Shown one piece after another: positions 57,509-64,000 of a DNA stretch of 64,000 bases. Each line of letters starts with the position of its first letter. The stretch's first letter is position 1. The notes below the pieces were generated by a model. The model was not told the origin of the DNA. It was given only the letters and a program-made list of their open reading frames with translations, and did no database searches. The position numbers and the translations under genes were made by a program. The stretch is from Leptobrachium leishanense (taxonomy: Eukaryota > Chordata > Amphibia > Anura > Megophryidae): positions 56,610,735 to 56,674,734 of the forward strand of contig CM019070.1 of the NCBI GenBank assembly GCA_009667805.1, read 5' to 3'.

Positions 57509-58214
57509 TAGGGATGGGCCGAGTGTTCGATACGAACATGAGTTCGAATCGAACATCGGCCGTTCGAGTGTCCGGCGAATGCCGAACATTATGGGATGTT
57601 CGCGGCCTGTTCGACCGCGGACATTCCATAATACAAAATGCCTTTGCAAAATGTGTTCACAGTTCTCCTAAATGTACTGGCAGCTGCCGGTACATTTAGG
57701 AGACCTGTGGCTGCAGTCCCCTGGACCCCGTGCCTTTGGCCCTCCTGTTCCTCCGGTCCGTCTGCTCCTCCGTCTGGCCGCGGCTCCTCTGCCCCATGCC
57801 TCGTCTTCATGCTGAGCCCTGATTGGGCAAAGTCCTGCGCCTGACCTGGACTTTGCCCAATCAGGGCTCTAATTCAATATTGAGCCCTGATTGGACGAAG
57901 TCCAGGTCAGGTGCAGGACTTTGACCAATCAGGGCTCAGCATGAAGACGAGGCATGGGGCAGAGGAGCCGCAGCCAGACGGAGGAGCAGACGGACCGGAG
58001 GAACAGGAGGGCCAAAGGCACGGGGGCCGGGGGGACTGCAGCCACAGGTGTCCTAAATGTACCGGCAGCTGTCGGTACATTTAGGAGAACTGTGAACACA
58101 TTTTGCATTTTCGACCCCCACTGATTTGCATTGTGTTTGAGTTCGTATTCGAACATTTCGACTGTTCTAATGTTCGATTACGAACCGAACACAGGGGTGT
58201 TCGGCCCATCACTA
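57509..58214. mobile_element. hAT-type foldback element, copy D
   Basis: Starts TAGGGATGGGCCGAGTG, ends TGTTCGGCCCATCACTA, flanked by a perfect 8-bp duplication ACAGGGAT (57501-57508, 58215-58222). Most of it is one inverted repeat: arms of about 170 bases (57640-57812, 57932-58105) share TACATTTAGGAGA and CATGCTGAGCCCTGATTGG inverted. The centre holds four CCAATCAGGGCT-type boxes. Confidence 0.85.
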
Positions 58215-58304
58215 ACAGGGATAAGATTCAGGAGTTTTTAATGATTAAAAATACCTGTACAGTACAGATACAAGGTGTTTCTCCAATTTCCATACGGACA
58301 CTAT

Positions 58305-59204
58305 CAGGGTTATCCAAAGAGATTCGAATTGCTTGAGAAAGGTAACCGAACGCTGAAAATCAGCGTTCGGTTACCTTTCCTGGCCATTCGGCTATCCAGA
58401 GAGCAGGCAATTCGCCAAATCCTGGCGAATTGCCTGCACATACGGTGACTGTTCGGTCCCTGTTCGAGGGCAGTGAAATCCCCATAAAAAGCACTGCTTC
58501 AGCTATTCAGAGAACACAAACCAGCAGTGAAAGGTTCCCCTAATGCCCTGCCATTCAGTGGTTTAATTCGGCAAATTTATTCAGGAGAATCCCATAGACT
58601 TCAATGTTAAAAATATTCCCGTTTTAATTCAATATCTAATAAACCGTTCATTATAAAATTCTGCAGCAAAAAGTCTCTTTATTTATAGATTTTTTAGGAT
58701 ACTTTAAGCATTTTTCTGAATTTTTTAAAAAAAAATTAAAAGTCCGATTTTTTTTTTATTTTTTTTTCAGTTTGCTTATTTTTTTTGTAACAGCCCTCTT
58801 TATTATCATTCCCTGGACCTCCTGTGAAAATTTCAGACATTTTCGCTCAGTAGTTTCTTTGCAAACAGCGTTTCTTTTTCCCAGATTCATACAAATGGTT
58901 TTTCTAATTTATTCACTGCCTCCTCTACGTCACAGCTGCTTCGGCTCTGTGTGATTCGGCTCCTGTTCGGCTCCTGTTCGGGTTTTTCGAAGGTTAATCC
59001 AGATGTTTTTGCTTGTTTTCAGCGTGCATTCGGTTAGTTTTCGTCAGGTTTGCGGCAGCTTTTCCCTGCAATTCGGGGACCCTGTGGTGCTTGCTGAATA
59101 CACCGCAGGGTCACCGAAATGCAATCGGCAAAAGGAACCGAATTGAAGAGAACGAAAAGTCACCGAACGTGCGGTGACTTTTCGAATCTCTTTGGATAAC
59201 CCTG
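58305..59204. mobile_element. Long GGGTTAT-family element, complete copy
   Basis: Ends CAGGGTTATCCAAAGAGATT and the exact inverse AATCTCTTTGGATAACCCTG, extended by CGAA. TAT lies on both sides (58302-58304, 59205-59207), a possible 3-bp duplication. The interior has further hairpins (ACCGAACGCTGAAAATCAGC and inverse) and an AT-rich module shared with hAT copies A and B. No coding frame. Confidence 0.75.
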
Positions 59205-59207
59205 TAT

Positions 59208-59559
59208 GCCTCATATAGATATTTTAATAGTTTGTTTGTTATCTTTTGGAAGCTGCATTTCTAATAATCTCACCGTGACCGCTACAAATCCCCATAAGCA
59301 GGAGATCTGTTCATTTTTATATCTTTATCACTGTATTTGACACAAAGGCCTTTGACACAAAGAAATCTGCCTGTATGCTGATAATGCAGACCCCTTGTGA
59401 GATTCTGCAAGATAAAGAGCACTGGCTAGAGTTGAAAACCTTACATTCCAACAATATTTCTGTAGCGAATAAACGTATACATGAAAAACTAAATATGAGC
59501 AAATTTACATTTAGATTTAACTGTCTACTAAATTTACAGAATAACTAGGGTAATTTGGA
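59208..59559. other. Unique sequence, no gene seen
   Basis: No element or exon recognised. Confidence 0.5.
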
Positions 59560-60024
59560 GTAATCCGTGGCAGGGTTTTAGGCAAGGAGCAGGCAATAAA
59601 CTTTGTCAATGTCCAGAGCAGGGGTCTTGGCAGGCAGCAAGAAATAGAAAATAGTAACGTCCAAGCATGGGGGTCTGATACATGGGAAATCCAAAGTAGA
59701 GTATGGTACAGAGACCAGTGGAAGATACCAATATACAGTGGAATGTCCAGATAGGAGTCTTTGGAGGCTGGAGATTAGGGAACTTCACTGTTCAATCTGG
59801 TTACTTGCACAGCTAGGACTGCAATGAGGAAGCAATGATGAGAGGGCAGACCTTGCTTATAAGGAGATCTCATCAGGTAGGGTGGAGTGCACCTGAGGCT
59901 CCATAGCATCAATAGGACAACCAGGCAGGGAATCCAGGAACCTCTATATTACATAGGCTGAAAGTATAACACATGTGCAGGGCTTAAAGGGGCTGCCAGG
60001 GGTCAGAGCCTATGGGTCATGACA
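59560..60024. mobile_element. LTR-like fragment
   Basis: It ends GGGTCATGACA and has the same AGCAGGGGTCTTGGCAGGCA style as the solo LTR at 61689. The left end is not defined and no target duplication was found. Confidence 0.4.
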
Positions 60025-60871
60025 AATATGCTTTGAATAAATAACATTGTTCAAGCAGTGAAGCTTATGCGCAAAGAGCCCTTATTTTTTTTTTTTTACT
60101 CTTTTCATTTACTGCCATAGTATGAAAAAGTACTTATTATATTATATCCCCTGGCTCTTCAGAGCAAACCATACATATTCAGCTTTACAATTTGTTTCCT
60201 ACTGAGCGATTTTGTTAAAGACTTTTTTTTAAGTAACCCTTCATTTCATATATCATGTATCAATGTATTATTTGAGTTCTACTTACCAGGGCTTGTGATG
60301 AAATTCTTACTTCTATTCTTAGGATTTGTGGGTACTGGATAGCTGTATTGTACCTCTGTCAATTTTGCATAGAAAAAAAAGGTTTGCCACAGTTCCAACA
60401 ATGCCAATTTTCACGTTTTGTTTGCAACTAGGGCAAACACAGACACTTTGTGGATAACCCTTATGTTTTTTATTCGCACTCCTAACAAATACCTTTTTAA
60501 AGGTGGGAGTTTAGTTTTAAGGCGAACACAAAAAGACATACCCATTTTTCTGCCTACCATGAGGTCAGGGCATTTGATAATGTGTTGCCATTTATTCTAT
60601 GTAAAGTGCAACATTGGCTTTACACCACAGATGTACTCAAATTACTTGTCTAATCTATATATGATCTATAGAGCCAGATTTCTTGTCTGTTTGTGTTCAA
60701 TGTGATTTCAAAATACTATGTACATTTTTAGTGGTCAGGATATAAAAAGAAATTGTGTGTGTGCGTATATATATATATATATATATGTGTATATACATAC
60801 AGACAACTTCAAACCTGCAAAGGCCACCAAGGGAAAAGGATTGCCCAGGTGCACAAGTCCAAAGATAAATA
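60025..60871. other. Unique sequence with (TA)n/(TG)n tract
   Basis: TA units at 60763-60786. No exon or element ends; the 95-residue frame at 60418-60705 has no recognisable feature. Confidence 0.45.
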
Positions 60872-61113
60872 TGCAATACAAAACCTGAATGGACACACTC
60901 AGGGACTTACAGTATGTATAGGATAAAAATGCTTTATGCAAACAAACATCAACCGACGTTTCAGCTCTAAGAGCCTTTCTCAAGGTAACCTTGAGAAAGG
61001 CTCTGAGAGAGCTGAAACGTCGGTTGATGTTTACAGGTGTTTTGTTTGTTTGAATAAAGCATCACTTTTTATCCTATACATAAGTCCCCGAGTGCGTCCA
61101 TTCCGGTTTTGTA
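60872..61113. mobile_element. Palindromic retroelement tail pair
   Basis: Arms of about 115 bases meet at CTCAAGGTAACCTTGAG (60979-60995). Each carries GAAACGTCGGTTGATGTT, AATAAAGCAT and TATAGGATAAAAA, then GGGACTTA and TTTTGTATT outward. It has the same layout as 9750-10000. No long direct repeat could be assigned here. Confidence 0.65.
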
Positions 61114-61206
61114 TTAAATATATATTTATATTTACACATTTGTATCTGTTATGTATAGACCAAAGAGATTTTCATATTGAACCTTACAGCAAATTGATTC
61201 TCTTAT

Positions 61207-61262
61207 TTATATATAAAGTATTTTACCAGGAAGGATACATTGAGGTTTTTTTTCATTTTCTT
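61207..61262 (-). mobile_element. L2-type LINE 3' tail (fragment)
   Basis: The reverse strand reads CTCAATGTATCCTTCCTGG, TAAAATACTTTATATATAAA, matching the LINE ends at 21.95 and 10.78 kb. Confidence 0.7.
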
Positions 61263-61298
61263 ATCCAAACACCAAAGAGACATTCTCCCCAAATGGCC

Positions 61299-62611
61299 TT
61301 AACCTCCCTAGCGTTCCGAGTCTGACATATTTTATATGTCAAAATCGGAACAATTTATTTGGCCCACTAGCGGTATCAGAGTGTGGCTCAGGGTTAAATG
61401 CATAGCAGAAAGCGTTAAACCCAAGCCACACTCGGGATGCCGCGGGATACTTACCTGTCCCTGCGCTCCCTCGATGTCCCCATTCTCTGGCGATCACGAC
61501 ATCCTATTTCCTGGTTCCCTTCTCACGAGAAGGGAACCAGGAAGCAAAACGCCACGATCGCCGGAGGAGAATGCGATCACGTAGGTCAGCGAGGGAGCGC
61601 AGGACTGGTATGTATACAGCCCGAGTGTGGCTTAGGGTTACCGCTTTCGGCAATGAAAGTTAACCCCGAGCCACACTTGGGATAACCGTGTCATGGATCT
61701 GACCTAGCATTATGTGCAGGAGTGTGGGTGTGAGCCCAAGATGCAGTGAATAGGACAGATAAGCAGGTAGCGGGGTAACAACAGAAGTTTATTTGAAACA
61801 AGCAAATAAACAGACAGACTAGAAATAACCACAGCAGAAGTACACAACCGATAACTAAACAACAGAAGGAGGCTGGGCAATAGGCTAAAGCAGAGGGTGA
61901 AATGCAGAAAGGAGACTGAGGCAAAAGGATGGCTGAGAGTACTGAGAGTTAGAGGGAACTGAAGATCAGAGCAGCAAGGAGACAAAGAGAAACAGGGAGT
62001 AGAAGGAGACTGAATACTAGAAGGGGCGAGAGAAGTACTAAACACAGAGGGAAACCTAATTGTAAACAGGAAGGGCAGACACTGAATAAACTAATACTAC
62101 ACGTAACAGAGATATACAAGGCAATGGTACAGATATGAACTAGGCAGAGAGAATGGTCAATATCAAGCAGGGGTCTAGGCAGGAGATAATCAAGAATAGT
62201 CAGGGTCTGAGCAAGAGGTCTGGTACACAGGTCTCAAGCATATAAAAGGGGGGCACAGGGGGACAAAGGAGGGTACCGGTGGTATGAGTAGAATGTCCAG
62301 AATATAAACAGCAGAGGGATCTTAGGATAGTCTTTGATATCCGGAGGGGTTCCAGACAAGGAGTTCAGGGAAGGGTAGTCTGCACTGAGCTAAGCCAACA
62401 ACTTCAATGAGGAAGCATCCTAGGGAGGGTGTAGCTTCCTCTTATGCAGTGCTGATCAGGCAGGATGAAGTTCAGGTGAGGTTCCAGGGCTCGTATGCAA
62501 ATCTAAGTAGAAAGTCCTGGACCATGCATGTTTCATGAAGAATGTGGCATGGGCGTGGGTTCAAAGGGGGATCAGAGCGTCCAGGTCCTGACATACCGTC
62601 AGGGGGGTTAA
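61299..62611. mobile_element. TTAA (piggyBac-like) MITE split by a solo LTR
   Basis: TTAACCTCCCTAGCGTTCC at the left and, inverted, TTAACCCCCCTGACGG at the right, with TTAA at both ends. The interior is palindromic (GAGTGTGGCTCAGGGTTA and inverse; GGTTCCCTTCTCACGAGAAG). Without the LTR it is about 400 bases. Confidence 0.7.
61689..62593. mobile_element. Solo LTR inside the TTAA MITE
   Basis: TGTCATGGATCTGACC at the left, GGTCCTGACA at the right. Flanks AACCG (61684-61688) and TACCG (62594-62598) agree at four of five. 905 bases, typical for a gypsy LTR; ATATAAAAGGGG at about 62240 is a candidate TATA box for a + strand promoter. Confidence 0.75.
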
Positions 62612-64000
62612 TACCATACTTGTTTTTTACCTTCTGGATGTAGATTAGAAGGAAGATCTTTACCAAGGTCTCAGCTAATCACCTTATGTTTTTGTTTTAA
62701 ACACCGAGACCAGGTCGGATTTAGTCCTCATAGACAAGCACTGAACAACAATGCTTTGTTAATTTCACATGCAATGCCCTCTCAAACACCATCGATGGTG
62801 CCTGTTTTCTGATACAGAGAAGGTGTTTCTACACTGCTTAAAAGGATTATCACTTCTGGTATATCACTGGTAAGGGAACCAGACAGGGCTTTCCCCTCTC
62901 CCCATGATTATCTGTCCTTTCCCGGAAACCACTGTTACACCTCCTGAGATGACCCCCTGGCATTAGGATTGCGTAATTAGAAATATGCAGTCTTGGCTTA
63001 TGCCGACTGTGTTTTTTTTTAGATTACAAACTCCTGTATAATTGGCTTTTTGGAACAAGTTCAAGGTCTCAGGTTGCATTCATAGCATCTAAATGAATAT
63101 TCTAAGGTTACTCTAACAACTTAAAAGTTTTCATTTACTATTAGACACTGCAGCATTGAGATATTTACATGCTCAAATTGACTAATTTTTTGGAACTAGT
63201 GGCATAGGAGGATAGAGGGTGTCCTGTATAGAGCTAGTAATAGATGGGGGACTGATGGTTCATCGTTTGAAATATGGAGTTCAAATGGTCCAATTTGATG
63301 TTCCATACCACAAAGGTATGCATTACTGGGATTATCTGGAATCATGTTTTGCCTTAATATTATTTCTGTGTCCCCAAGGTACACTACCCTTTGCTGAGCT
63401 CCCAATGTTCAGCTACCATAAACATCTTGAGGATTTGGGACTCCATCAGCCCGTTTATTTAGGATCTTCATGTTGTTTTCACCTACAATTCCTCTGTTAC
63501 CCAACAGACTTTTCCTCTTGGTTGACAACTCCATCCATTTTCTATTTTAGAACACCTGGGTTTTCAATGTATATACAGTCTTCTTGACAAAGTTGACCCA
63601 CCTCCACCTTTGTTCTTCACCTTAAGCATCACTTGTTGATGTCATCAGATGACTTTCACTTTTGGATGGGCCTTTCAATAAAACCGTTGACCAGGACCCC
63701 AAGTACCAGTTTGAGAAACTTTGTGCTCATGTATCTGTTCCCTCTGCTCTAATTTCTGTAGGTGGATTGCGTACTCGACCTCCTCAATGGGATCCTTTAA
63801 AGCCTATAGCTCAGTTATAAGCTAACATTGGAGAATGCCAGATGGAGAGGACTGGGAGGACATTTTGTGACAATGTGTCTCATGTTTCTATTAATGTAAT
63901 CGATTTATTATGTTACCTATTTATGTACTGTATTCACTTAGTGTTAGGTAGAACTTTTTTGTTAAACATAAAAACAAATGGTAGTGAAGAGTTAAAGCAG
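62612..64000. other. Unique sequence, no gene seen
   Basis: A 122-residue frame at 63219-63587 has no splice flanks, no recognisable domain and unremarkable composition; not called. Confidence 0.45.

Noticed and set aside
57589..58156. Short Pro/Gly-rich frames in the hAT foldback.
   Set aside because: They are mirror translations of the inverted arms, not genes.
63219..63587. 122-residue frame as a gene.
   Set aside because: No splice sites, no recognised domain, and AT-rich non-coding context; an open frame of this length is expected by chance in 64 kb.

Overview
This window looks like intronic and intergenic DNA of a vertebrate with a large, transposon-filled genome, most probably a frog. 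The evidence is vertebrate-type splice sites around two isolated exons, and dense, nested DNA transposons of hAT, piggyBac-like (TTAA), Harbinger-like (TTA), Tc1/mariner and Kolobok-T2-like type. There is also a chromodomain Ty3/gypsy retrotransposon, L2-type LINE 3' ends and several solo LTRs. A fish is less likely but not excluded. Nothing bacterial is present. No complete host gene, RNA gene or CRISPR array was seen.

Host coding content is two exons on the + strand. The first (8524-8726) encodes a cytosolic segment followed by transmembrane helices. The second (41946-42172) encodes 75 residues of an unrecognised soluble domain. Both have good acceptor and donor sites, so much of the window is probably intron. 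Their phases do not allow direct splicing to each other, so either an unseen exon lies between them or they belong to different genes.

Layout. 1-1.75 kb: unique. 1.76-5.7 kb: a hAT element with 8-bp target duplication, filled with other elements (palindromic GGGTTATTC units, three Harbinger-like copies, one TTAA element). 6.9-7.8 kb: a 33-bp minisatellite and a truncated TTAA element. 8.5 kb: exon. 9.75-10 kb: a palindromic retroposon. 10.5-16.2 kb: TTAA elements, a solo LTR, a Tc1 fragment and a second palindromic retroposon. 18-22 kb: a hAT fragment, a Harbinger-like copy, a probable solo LTR and an L2 3' end, the last two lying between inverted retroelement tails. 22.15-28.3 kb: a Ty3/gypsy chromovirus-type element on the - strand with two LTRs and broken reading frames. 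30.85-36.6 kb: a three-deep nest, with a hAT element carrying a decayed transposase inside a small hAT MITE inside a GGGTTATTC element. 37.66-39.27 kb: a 1.6-kb Tc1 element with an uninterrupted transposase. 39.5-41.4 kb: further hAT, TTAA and T2-like elements. 41.95 kb: exon. 42.8-63 kb: Harbinger-like, TTAA, LTR, Tc1, hAT, CpG-rich and T2-like elements separated by unique AT-rich DNA.

The mobile elements give relative ages, because target duplications show which element landed in which. The most striking structures are the intact Tc1 gene and a class of short palindromic insertions flanked by 13- and 15-bp direct repeats, which points to target-primed insertion rather than DNA transposition.
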